A stretch of DNA of 36,748 nt from Alphaproteobacteria bacterium (GTDB lineage Bacteria > Pseudomonadota > Alphaproteobacteria > Thalassobaculales > Thalassobaculaceae), in contig JABMNR010000027.1 of assembly GCA_013203465.1 (NCBI GenBank), forward strand, positions 1 through 36,748, written 5' to 3'. This document shows, piece after piece, positions 9,113-15,816 of the stretch. The notes below the pieces were generated by a model. The model was given only the letters and a program-made list of their open reading frames with translations. It was not told the DNA's origin and did not search any database. The translations under genes were made by a program, and so were the position numbers. Within the stretch, counting starts at the first letter, position 1; each line of letters opens with the position of its first letter.

Positions 9113-9693
9113 GCGGCCAACACCGCCACCCGCGCCCGCAGCTCGGGCAGCAACTCGGCCTCGAACCATGGGTTCTTCTTGATCAGGTTGGCCGAGCGCC
9201 AGGACGGGTGCGGCAGGGGAAAGTCCCGGGGTCCATAGTCGCGCCAGGCGGCGACCGTCTCTGTCAAGGTGGGTTGGCGCCGGTCGCCGAGATAGCGGGC
9301 CTGGGCGTACATGCCGGCCAGGATCACCAGTTCGATGTTCGGCAAATGCTCCAGCAATCGGTCGTGCCACAGCGGTGCGCATTCCGGGCGCGGCGGAGCG
9401 TCGCCGCCCTTGTCGAGCCGGCCAGGATAGCAGAACCCCATCGGCATGATGGCGATCCGGGCGGGGTCGTAGAAAACTTCCCGATCGACCGCCATCCAAC
9501 CGCGCAAGGTATCGCCCGAGCGGTCGTTCCAGGGAATGCCGCTCTCGTGCACCTTGGTGCCGGGAGCCTGTCCGACGATCAGGATCCGCGCGGTCGCGGT
9601 CGCCACCACCACCGGCCGTGGGCCAAGCGGCAGGTGCTCGGCGCAGTGCCGGCAGGCGCGAATCTCAGCAAGCAGGGGGTCGAGGAGCGTCAT
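9091..9693 (-). CDS. Uracil-DNA glycosylase superfamily protein, probable Fe-S type
   Basis: This 200-residue UDG-superfamily protein shows motif A as GQAPG (residues 41-45) and motif B as LPHPS (160-164), and would excise damaged or deaminated bases from DNA. Four cysteines at C14, C17, C88 and C105 reproduce the CxxC plus two-cysteine spacing that ligates the 4Fe-4S cluster in thermophilic family 4/5 UDGs, so a cluster is likely. Motif A lacks the classical family 1 sequence, so the exact subfamily and activity are uncertain. The start at 9693 shares one base with the stop of the upstream dioxygenase gene (TGATG), implying translational coupling. A longer in-frame start at 9762 would lie inside that gene and is not favoured. 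The tail overlaps pepF by 22 bp. Confidence 0.8.
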   Translation of the reverse strand: MTLLDPLLAEIRACRHCAEHLPLGPRPVVVATATARILIVGQAPGTKVHESGIPWNDRSGDTLRGWMAVDREVFYDPARIAIMPMGFCYPGRLDKGGDAPPRPECAPLWHDRLLEHLPNIELVILAGMYAQARYLGDRRQPTLTETVAAWRDYGPRDFPLPHPSWRSANLIKKNPWFEAELLPELRARVAVLAAQPSASS

Positions 9694-10877
9694 CAATCCA
9701 ACCGATGTTCGCCTTGCAGCACGCGGATACGGCTGTGCCATTCGTCCAGGTCGACGTAGCAACCCTGAAGATGGCGCGGGCCGGTGCTGGGGTCGAAGGC
9801 GCCGCGCCCGTGCAGCACGCGCCGGTTATTGAACACCATCATGTCACCGGGCCGCAGCTTGAACGCAAGCACGTTGCGTGGATCCTTCAGCCGTGCCGCA
9901 TAGGCGGTGAGCGCGCGGTACAGCGGTTTCACCAATGCGAACGGTACGTCGATCGGTGCCGCGATGCCGGGGTTATAACGAATCTCGTGATAGCCGCCAT
10001 CAACGTCCAGGGCGATCACCGGCCCGGACCAGCGGACGTCCCAGTCGCTGTCGTGAAAGCGAAAGGCCACTGGCATGGTGGTCAGCACTGTCCAAGCGCC
10101 GGGGTCGTCGGCGCGCAACTCCTCGGCGGCGTGAAATCCGTCGACCAACAGGCTCTCACCGCCTTCGGCCGCGAACTCCAGACAATGCAGGAACTGCACG
10201 CCGGGTGGCATCTCGCGGTTGGCGAGGTCGGTGTGCGCCAGCAGGGCATCGTGAGTGTAGGCTTGGTTGTTCGGATCGGGCTTGGAGATCACGTCGAACC
10301 GGCGGCCGAAATTGGTCTCGCGCGTGAAGGCGATACGCCGGGCCACGGTCTCGCAGGGCCAGTCGGTGTCGGGTCGATCGCAATTCGGCATGTTCCGTAC
10401 GATGGCGAAGCCGGTGTCCCGGACCTTGATCAGAAGGTCGAGCAAGGCGTTGTCGTCGGCCATCACCGCCGCGTGGTCGACATTTGGCGTGCGACGAACG
10501 ATGTCCTCGGCGCTCCAAAGGTCGAGTTGCGGGCGCCGTTCGGTCCGTGCCGCATCATCGTAGCGGCGGCGGCGCAGGTAGTCGGCGTCGAACGTGCTGA
10601 CGTGGCCATCGGGCCAGCTGACAGTGAGTATGTCGTCCGTTACCGCGACACCCGTTGCGTTGATCTCCAGATCATACGCCGACCAATCCCACAGCCGCTC
10701 CCGGGTCGAGGGATGCAGCCCGCTCGGGCAATGGTCGCGCAACCAGATCTGGTGGAACGCGCTTACCATGCCGTCGGTCCACGACACGACAATGGTGTCA
10801 CCATCGATGCGGGCGTCGGCCAGCATTGGCGTGGAGCCGTTATCCGTGAGAAGGGTGTTTGGCAGAGCCTGGGACAT
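9693..10877 (-). CDS. Gamma-butyrobetaine hydroxylase-like Fe(II)/2-oxoglutarate dioxygenase (TauD/TfdA family)
   Basis: This is a 394-residue protein with an N-terminal GBBH-like (DUF971-type) domain (about 20-105) followed by a TauD/TfdA dioxygenase domain (about 130-380). The iron ligands are visible as H215-x-D217 (HTD) and H356 (RRVLHGRG), and R368 is the likely 2-oxoglutarate-binding arginine. The closest characterized relatives are gamma-butyrobetaine and trimethyllysine dioxygenases of carnitine synthesis. The N-terminal segment WLRDHCPSGLHP keeps only one of the three cysteines of the CxCxxC zinc site known from human BBOX1, so that zinc site is altered or absent. GGAGG lies 6 nt before the ATG. 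It is cotranscribed with the UDG gene through a TGATG overlap. The substrate is not provable from the sequence. Confidence 0.82.
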   Translation of the reverse strand: MSQALPNTLLTDNGSTPMLADARIDGDTIVVSWTDGMVSAFHQIWLRDHCPSGLHPSTRERLWDWSAYDLEINATGVAVTDDILTVSWPDGHVSTFDADYLRRRRYDDAARTERRPQLDLWSAEDIVRRTPNVDHAAVMADDNALLDLLIKVRDTGFAIVRNMPNCDRPDTDWPCETVARRIAFTRETNFGRRFDVISKPDPNNQAYTHDALLAHTDLANREMPPGVQFLHCLEFAAEGGESLLVDGFHAAEELRADDPGAWTVLTTMPVAFRFHDSDWDVRWSGPVIALDVDGGYHEIRYNPGIAAPIDVPFALVKPLYRALTAYAARLKDPRNVLAFKLRPGDMMVFNNRRVLHGRGAFDPSTGPRHLQGCYVDLDEWHSRIRVLQGEHRLD

Positions 10878-11004
10878 GACGCGCCTCCGGATGGGATTTC
10901 CTGAGCGGTCGTATCAGGGACGCAGGCGGGGTGTCTTGCTTGCGCGCGACGCCGCCGCCGTCGGCGACGGGCTAGGCTGTTCAGTCGGTGGCATGCATGT
11001 ATCG

Positions 11005-11041
11005 GGAGACGCAAAGGCGGTTTCGCAGCCCTTGCGTCTCC
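11005..11041. terminator. Strong hairpin downstream of the methyltransferase gene
   Basis: GGAGACGCAA (11005-11014) is perfectly complementary to TTGCGTCTCC (11032-11041). After one A/C mismatch, two further G-C pairs close an 11-nt loop. It lies about 35 bp past the methyltransferase stop and before the dioxygenase gene on the same strand. There is no clear T-run, so it is terminator-like rather than a canonical intrinsic terminator. Confidence 0.5.
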
Positions 11042-11060
11042 ATTCTCGGCCAACCTTACG

Positions 11061-11074
11061 CACGGCTCGCCGTG
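11061..11074. terminator. Short hairpin abutting the methyltransferase stop codon
   Basis: CACGG-CTCG-CCGTG forms a 5-bp stem with a 4-nt loop directly after the TAA at 11075-11077 (minus strand). With the larger hairpin at 11005-11041 it makes a tandem pair in the gap before the dioxygenase gene. It may contribute to termination or 3'-end stability. Confidence 0.4.
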
Positions 11075-11905
11075 TTAACGCTTGGTGACCACCACTTCCA
11101 AATAGCTGGCGGGCGCGGCCATCGTGCCGTCGGTTGCTACGTTGAACCGTTCGATGAGAGCCAAAAGATCGGTGGTTAAGGCGTCCTGCTGTGCCGGTTG
11201 AAGCGCCGCGAACGCTTTCAGAACCGGGCCGTAGTAGCCACGGAAGATCTCCAGCCAATGCGCCGGCGACCGGTAGCGGAAGGTGAAGGTCTTTCGCGTG
11301 ATGTTCAGGTACACCGCATGCGGGCCGAACATCCCGTCCAAGTGGTCCTCGGTGCCCCACAGAGCCGGCGACTGGACGCCGGCGGGCGGCGGCACGTGCT
11401 GGCCGATGGTCTTGAACAACTGGCCGATGAAGCCGTCCGGCGTCCAATTGGCCAAACCGATCTTTCCGCCCGGCTTGCAGACCCGCAGCATTTCGGCGGC
11501 GGCGGCGTCCTGGTCGGGGGTGAATATGACACCGAAGGTCGAGCCGACAACGTCGAAGGCGGCGTTGTCAAAAGGCAGGTTCTCGGCGTCGGCCACCCGA
11601 TAGGTCACGTCGAGCCGGTCGGCGGCCGCACGTTCCTGTCCGCGCTCCAGCAACGCGGCGACGTAGTCGGTGGACACGACGTCGGCCCATTGCCGGGCGG
11701 CGGCAAGGGTGAAGTTGCCGTTCCCGGCGGCGACATCCAGCACCTTCTGGCCGGCGCGCAAATCGAGGGCTTCGACGAGGGACTCGCCAACGATCTGCAG
11801 GGTTGTGCCGACCACGGCATAGTCGCCGGATGACCACGCGGCGTTCTGCTTGGTCTTGATGGTGGTATAATCAGGGGTGATGGGCTGCACAGCGGCGATA
11901 CTCAT
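11075..11905 (-). CDS. Class I SAM-dependent methyltransferase
   Basis: This 276-residue Rossmann-fold methyltransferase has motif I VLDVAAGNGNF at residues 55-65, an acidic post-I strand (STDYVAALL), and a motif around FDVVGSTFGVIFTPD that is typical of UbiE/arsM-like small-molecule methyltransferases. The frame is open to 12136, but the start at 11905 is preferred because GGGAGGAA lies just before it and the homologous protein begins MSIAAVQ. The extra upstream residues would be translated promoter DNA. The gene is divergent from a winged-helix/TPR regulator across a 268-bp region carrying direct repeats, so it is the probable regulatory target. The substrate is unknown. A small acceptor is inferred because no RNA- or protein-binding domain is present. 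Confidence 0.83.
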   Translation of the reverse strand: MSIAAVQPITPDYTTIKTKQNAAWSSGDYAVVGTTLQIVGESLVEALDLRAGQKVLDVAAGNGNFTLAAARQWADVVSTDYVAALLERGQERAAADRLDVTYRVADAENLPFDNAAFDVVGSTFGVIFTPDQDAAAAEMLRVCKPGGKIGLANWTPDGFIGQLFKTIGQHVPPPAGVQSPALWGTEDHLDGMFGPHAVYLNITRKTFTFRYRSPAHWLEIFRGYYGPVLKAFAALQPAQQDALTTDLLALIERFNVATDGTMAAPASYLEVVVTKR

Positions 11906-12030
11906 GGCGATTTCCTCCCAATGGACGACCCCACACCATTGCGAGGCCAGGTTCCGCGCCTCGCCGTCAACAGTGTGAGGGAGGTGCTTGAACTCGGTTG
12001 GGAAACTGCCGTGGTTTGTGATCTCGTGCT

Positions 12031-12072
12031 TGCAGATTGGCTGCAGATTTGATGGATAATCGCTGCAGATTT
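12031..12072. promoter_or_regulatory. Helically phased direct repeats in the divergent promoter region
   Basis: TGCAGATT occurs at 12031-12038, 12042-12049 and 12064-12071, so the copies start 11 and 22 bp apart. A degenerate copy (TGGATAAT, five of eight matches) falls on the missing 11-bp register at 12053. The array lies between the divergent methyltransferase and winged-helix regulator genes. OmpR/PhoB-type winged-helix proteins are known to bind direct repeats at about 11-bp spacing, so this is a candidate operator for the adjacent regulator. The rest of the 268-bp gap (11906-12173) shows no gene and no clear promoter boxes. Confidence 0.5.
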
Positions 12073-12173
12073 CATGCAATCGGCGGATTTGGACGGGGCG
12101 ACGCTGATTCACGACCCGCGAACGGCAGTGAACCATCGGAACGAGTGCGGGTTGGATCGGGTTAGGTAACGGT

Positions 12174-13754
12174 ATGATCTATCGGTTCGAAGATACCGAG
12201 ATCGACACGGATCGATTTGAACTTCGGCAGGGTGGCAAGGCCCAGCAGGTCGAACCACAAGTCTTTGCCCTGATCGAACTTCTGGCCGCCAATCACGACC
12301 GCATGGTGTCGAAAGACGAACTCAATCAGCGGATCTGGGGTGGCCGTATCGTTTCGGACGCCGTGGTCAACAGCAGAATACGCACCGCGCGGCACGCGAT
12401 CGGCGATGATGGAAAGTCACAGCGGCTCATTAAAACCATACACAATCGCGGCTTCCGCTTCGTCGGTGAGGTGGTGGTGGAGAAAGGGCCGCTCACGGGC
12501 TTTGTGGCGACCCGCGACTCGCCCGCGAACGCGGACCCAACGGGCACGGCTGACGCCGATTTGCCGGGTGGAAAGCCGTCGATTGCCGTCTTGCCTTTCC
12601 AGATGTTGAGTGTCGGTGGCGGGTATGGCTTGCTTGCGGATGCGGTGGCGCATGAGGTGATTGTCGAGCTTTCGCGGCTACAGTGGTTGTTCGTGATCGC
12701 GCGCGGCTCGTCGTTCCGGTTTCGCGGACCGGACGTTGACTTCGAGACCGCCGGCAAGGTGCTTGGGGTACGGTACTTCCTGACCGGAAGTGTCGCGATT
12801 GACGGTCAACGAAGTGCGGTTACGGTCGAGCTCTCGGAGGCGGGAAGCCGTCAGGTCCTCTGGGCCGATCGCTTCGAAAGCGTGGTTGACGACCTTTTGG
12901 GGTTGCGCCTGACGATCGCCGCGAAGGTTGTCAACGCGATTGAGCTTCGTATCCCCTTGAGCGAGGCAAGCCGGGCGGCACGGCTTCCGACCGCGAACCT
13001 TGATGCGTGGTCGGCCTATCATCGCGGCCTGTGGCATATGTACCGGTTCAACGCGCACGATAACGAGATCGCCACACGGATGTTTTGCCGCGCCATCGAT
13101 GCTGATCGCGGCTTCGCGCGCGCCCATGCCGGTCTGTCGTTCACCCATTTCCAGAACGCGTTTGTCGGCTACGCCACCGACGCGGCGACCGAGCGCCGTC
13201 TGGCACAGGAACATGCGGAGCGGGGTATGGAGTTGGATTCGCTTGATCCGTTCGCCAACCTCACCATGGGGCGCGCCAACATGCTTGTTGGCGATCTGGG
13301 CGGCGCTATTTCCTGGTTCGACCGCAGTGTGCAGCTCAATCCGAACTACGCGATGGCCATCTACAACGGCGCGCTTGCCAACGCCATTCAGGGCGCCGGG
13401 CAGGAGAGCGAGCAGGGTGCCATGAAGGCGATGGCACTTAGTCCGGTCGATCCGTTGCACTATGCGATGCTCGCGACCCGGGCGCTGTCTCACATCGTTC
13501 GCGAGGATTATGCGGCGGCCATCGGATGGGCCGAGCGTGGGGCAAGGGCGCCAAACGCCCATGTGCACATTCGTATCATTGCGGCGCTTGCATGCGAGCT
13601 GGCAGGCGACCGGAAGACGGCTGAACACTGGGCGTCGGAGGTGCGGCGTCTTGACTCGCGGTTCCAGGTGGCGACCTTTTTCAAGGCGTTCCCTTTTCAT
13701 CAGGATGACACGCTCGCCCGTGCCAAGGCGGCATTGAAGCGCCTGGCGTTCTAA
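12174..13754 (+). CDS. Winged-helix (OmpR/CadC-type) regulator with TolB-like and TPR regions
   Basis: This 526-residue protein has three parts. Residues 1-100 are an OmpR/PhoB-type DNA-binding domain; the recognition region is around VVNSRIRTARHAIGDDG and the wing ends in IHNRGFRFVGEV. Residues 130-260 start with PSIAVLPFQ, the TolB/FlgO-like segment common in proteins annotated as CadC-family or adenylate-cyclase-like regulators. Residues 270-510 are helical and TPR-like. There is no receiver domain and no obvious membrane helix, so it is probably a soluble one-component regulator whose TPR part senses a protein or small ligand. An AGG-containing stretch precedes the ATG. The divergent methyltransferase and the repeats between them suggest local control. 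The signal is unknown. Confidence 0.82.
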   Translation: MIYRFEDTEIDTDRFELRQGGKAQQVEPQVFALIELLAANHDRMVSKDELNQRIWGGRIVSDAVVNSRIRTARHAIGDDGKSQRLIKTIHNRGFRFVGEVVVEKGPLTGFVATRDSPANADPTGTADADLPGGKPSIAVLPFQMLSVGGGYGLLADAVAHEVIVELSRLQWLFVIARGSSFRFRGPDVDFETAGKVLGVRYFLTGSVAIDGQRSAVTVELSEAGSRQVLWADRFESVVDDLLGLRLTIAAKVVNAIELRIPLSEASRAARLPTANLDAWSAYHRGLWHMYRFNAHDNEIATRMFCRAIDADRGFARAHAGLSFTHFQNAFVGYATDAATERRLAQEHAERGMELDSLDPFANLTMGRANMLVGDLGGAISWFDRSVQLNPNYAMAIYNGALANAIQGAGQESEQGAMKAMALSPVDPLHYAMLATRALSHIVREDYAAAIGWAERGARAPNAHVHIRIIAALACELAGDRKTAEHWASEVRRLDSRFQVATFFKAFPFHQDDTLARAKAALKRLAF

Positions 13755-13759
13755 GGCCA

Positions 13760-13788
13760 TTGACAGGGCGTTCCCGGCCGCGTAACGA
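13760..13788 (+). promoter_or_regulatory. Probable promoter of the metY leader
   Basis: A perfect TTGACA lies at 13760-13765, followed after 17 bp by TAACGA (13783-13788), a weak -10. Initiation about 6-7 nt further on would place the 5' end of the transcript at 13794-13795, exactly where the first stem of the SAM-II aptamer begins. The -10 match is poor, so the call rests on the -35 box and this placement. Confidence 0.5.
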
Positions 13789-13792
13789 TATT

Positions 13793-13850
13793 CCCGCGCC
13801 GATTTGAGCCTCCAGCTTGCGGGCGCGTTACAAATGCAGCTAAAGCGACG
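13793..13850 (+). ncRNA. SAM-II riboswitch aptamer
   Basis: The segment follows the SAM-II (metA motif) layout. P1 is CGCGCC (13795-13800) pairing with GGCGCG (13822-13827). The conserved GATTTG follows the 5' strand of P1, and the 3' tail ACAAATGCAGCTAAAG contains the conserved AAATG(C/T)AGCTAAA. TTGC (13817-13820) can pair with GCAG (13836-13839) to make the pseudoknot, and ATTTG/CAAAT are complementary, as in the crystallized Sargasso Sea metX aptamer. SAM-II elements are known from alphaproteobacterial methionine genes and bind S-adenosylmethionine. Here the aptamer precedes metY and is followed within about 10 nt by an intrinsic terminator, so SAM should lower metY expression. No covariance-model score was computed. 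Confidence 0.88.
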
Positions 13851-13860
13851 TTGGTTCGGA

Positions 13861-13888
13861 CCTCGCGCACGGCTGTGGCGGGGTTTTT
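13861..13888 (+). terminator. Intrinsic terminator directly after the SAM-II aptamer
   Basis: CCTCGC (13861-13866) pairs with GCGGGG (13878-13883), and inside it CAC (13868-13870) pairs with GTG (13875-13877) around the loop GGCT. The stem is followed at once by TTTTT (13884-13888). Placed 10 nt after the aptamer and 100 nt before the metY start, it is best read as the riboswitch expression platform for transcription attenuation. Confidence 0.75.
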
Positions 13889-13946
13889 CGTTTCCCGCCC
13901 AGTTTTCAGGCCCGTCTCTCTGACGTTTCGGCTGCGTTTACCCCAC

Positions 13947-13968
13947 ACGTCATCCCCGTGGATGGCGT
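13947..13968 (+). promoter_or_regulatory. Hairpin upstream of the metY ribosome binding site
   Basis: ACGTCATCC (13947-13955) pairs with GGATGGCGT (13960-13968) through nine pairs including one T-G wobble, around the loop CCGT. It ends about 10 nt before the GGAGAGA Shine-Dalgarno (13979-13985). It could tune translation or mRNA stability in the read-through transcript; the role is unproven. Confidence 0.4.
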
Positions 13969-13990
13969 CGGCTAAAACGGAGAGAGACCG

Positions 13991-15307
13991 ATGACCCAGA
14001 CGAAGAACCCCGAGACCCTGGCCCTGCACGCCGGCTATCGCGCCGACCCCGCGACCGGCTCGGTGGCGGTGCCGATCTATCAGACCACGTCCTATCAATT
14101 CCGCGACACCGAGCACGCGGCGAACCTGTTCGCGCTCAAGGAACTCGGCAACATCTACACCCGTATCATGAACCCGACCTGTGACGTTCTGGAGCAGCGC
14201 ATCGCGGCGATCGAGGGGGCGGCCGGCGCGCTCGCCGTCAGCTCGGGCCAGGCGGCCAGCGCCTTCGCTGTCCAGAACCTCGCCAAGGTCGGCGACAACA
14301 TCGTCAGCTCGACCGATCTGTACGGCGGTACCTGGAACCTGTTCGCCAACACGCTGAAGGACCAGGGGATCGAGGTGCGGTTCGTCGACCCGACCGACCC
14401 CGGGGCGTTCCGCCGGGCGACCGACGACCGAACCCGGGCCTATTACGCCGAGACGTTGCCCAATCCGAAGCTGCAAGTGTTCCCGATCGCCGAAGTCGCG
14501 GCCATCGGCCGTGAGATTGGCATCCCGCTGATCGTCGACAACACCGCCGCCCCGATCCTGTGCAAGCCGATCGAGCATGGCGCGGCGATCATCGTCTACT
14601 CGACCACCAAATACATCGGCGGTCACGGCACCTCGATCGGCGGGTTGATCGTCGATGGCGGCAATTTCCCCTGGGAGAAGTTTCCGGAGCGGCAGCCGGC
14701 CCTGAACACGCCCGACCCGAGCTATCACGGCGCGGTGTGGGTCGAGGCGGTCAAGCCGATCGGTCCGGTGGCCTACATCATCAAGGCGCGGACCACCCTG
14801 TTGCGCGATTTGGGCGCCTCGCTCAGCCCGTTCAACGCCTTCCAGATTATCCAGGGGTTGGAGACCCTGCCGCTGCGCATTCGCGCCCACTCGGAGAACG
14901 CCGCCAAGGTCGCCGCGTTCCTTGATGGGCATCCGGCGGTCGACAAGGTGATCTATCCGGGTCTGCAGGATGGCGAGGCCCGTCGACGGGCCGATACCTA
15001 CCTGACGCGCGGGTACGGCGGGTTGGTCGGCTTCGAGGTCAAGGGCGGCAAGGATGTCGGCCGCAGTCTGATCGACCGGCTGAAGCTATTCTATCACGTC
15101 GCCAACATCGGCGACGCCCGCTCGCTGGCGATCCACCCGGCCAGCACCACCCACAGCCAACTGTCGCCGGAGGATCAGTTGTCGACCGGGGTATCCGACG
15201 GCTATGTCCGGCTGTCGGTCGGCATCGAGCACATCGACGATATCCTCGCGGACCTCACGCAGGCGCTCGATGGCGCCACCGGCGCCGTGCAGGTAGCGGC
15301 GGAATAG
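13991..15307 (+). CDS. metY: O-acetylhomoserine aminocarboxypropyltransferase (sulfhydrylase)
   Basis: This 438-residue PLP enzyme of the Cys/Met metabolism family should make homocysteine from O-acetylhomoserine and sulfide in the cytoplasm. The PLP lysine is K207 in [11 protein letters not shown]. The N-terminal [28 protein letters not shown], quoted here as LALHAGYR then VPIYQTTSY, and the length of about 430 are typical of MetY rather than the shorter (about 400-residue) MetB/MetZ proteins. GGAGAGA sits 5 nt before the ATG. It is first in the unit metY, rhodanese, metZ and is controlled by an upstream SAM-II riboswitch with a terminator. O-acetyl versus O-succinyl preference is inferred from subfamily resemblance. 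Confidence 0.92.
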   Translation: MTQTKNPETLALHAGYRADPATGSVAVPIYQTTSYQFRDTEHAANLFALKELGNIYTRIMNPTCDVLEQRIAAIEGAAGALAVSSGQAASAFAVQNLAKVGDNIVSSTDLYGGTWNLFANTLKDQGIEVRFVDPTDPGAFRRATDDRTRAYYAETLPNPKLQVFPIAEVAAIGREIGIPLIVDNTAAPILCKPIEHGAAIIVYSTTKYIGGHGTSIGGLIVDGGNFPWEKFPERQPALNTPDPSYHGAVWVEAVKPIGPVAYIIKARTTLLRDLGASLSPFNAFQIIQGLETLPLRIRAHSENAAKVAAFLDGHPAVDKVIYPGLQDGEARRRADTYLTRGYGGLVGFEVKGGKDVGRSLIDRLKLFYHVANIGDARSLAIHPASTTHSQLSPEDQLSTGVSDGYVRLSVGIEHIDDILADLTQALDGATGAVQVAAE

Positions 15308-15320
15308 TGGTCCCATCATC

Positions 15321-15348
15321 GGCGGTCCGGCCTGAACGCCGGATCGCC
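15321..15348. terminator. Stable hairpin between metY and the rhodanese gene
   Basis: GGCGGTCCGGC (15321-15331) pairs over eleven positions with GCCGGATCGCC (15338-15348), with one G-T wobble, around a 6-nt loop. No T-run follows, so it may act as a partial terminator, an RNA-processing site or a 3'-stabilizing stem that sets the relative levels of metY and the downstream genes. Confidence 0.45.
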
Positions 15349-15379
15349 GCCTCGTCCACACTGTTCAGAGGAGGGTGCC

Positions 15380-15811
15380 GTGACGCAATCCGCGGCCGGC
15401 TACGCCGGTGACGTGAGCCCCAAAGAGGCGTTCGAGATTCTCAGCACCGACGCCGATGCGGTGCTGGTCGACTGCCGGACGACCCCGGAGTGGCAGTTCG
15501 TTGGCGTTCCCGACCTGTCACCGCTCGGCAAGGAGGCGGTGCTGTTGTCCTGGCAGGTCTATCCGGCGATGGAGGTTCAAGCCGACTTCGCCGAGCAGGT
15601 GAAGACGCATGGCGTGACGCCGGATCAGCCGGTGCTGTTGCTGTGCCGATCGGGCGTGCGGTCGAAAGCGGCGGCGATCGCCCTCACACAGGCGGGCTTT
15701 CACAAGGCGTTCAACGTCGCCGAGGGCTTCGAGGGCGACAAGGACGGCGAGCAGCATCGCGGGCGAGCCGGCGGCTGGAAGGCCGCCAACTTGCCCTGGG
15801 TCCAGAAGTAA
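15380..15811 (+). CDS. Rhodanese-like sulfurtransferase
   Basis: This is a 143-residue single rhodanese domain. The active-site loop CRSGVRS begins at Cys89, which should carry the persulfide, and the domain opens with VLVDCRTTPEW, a standard rhodanese element. The start is a GTG at 15380 with AGAGGAGG ending about 6 nt upstream. It sits between metY and metZ, with metZ starting only 5 nt after its stop, so it is almost certainly cotranscribed with metZ. The inferred role is handling or delivering sulfane sulfur to the homocysteine-forming sulfhydrylases, or sulfide detoxification. The position supports this but nothing in the sequence proves it. Confidence 0.86.
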   Translation: MTQSAAGYAGDVSPKEAFEILSTDADAVLVDCRTTPEWQFVGVPDLSPLGKEAVLLSWQVYPAMEVQADFAEQVKTHGVTPDQPVLLLCRSGVRSKAAAIALTQAGFHKAFNVAEGFEGDKDGEQHRGRAGGWKAANLPWVQK

Positions 15812-15816
15812 CGGCC

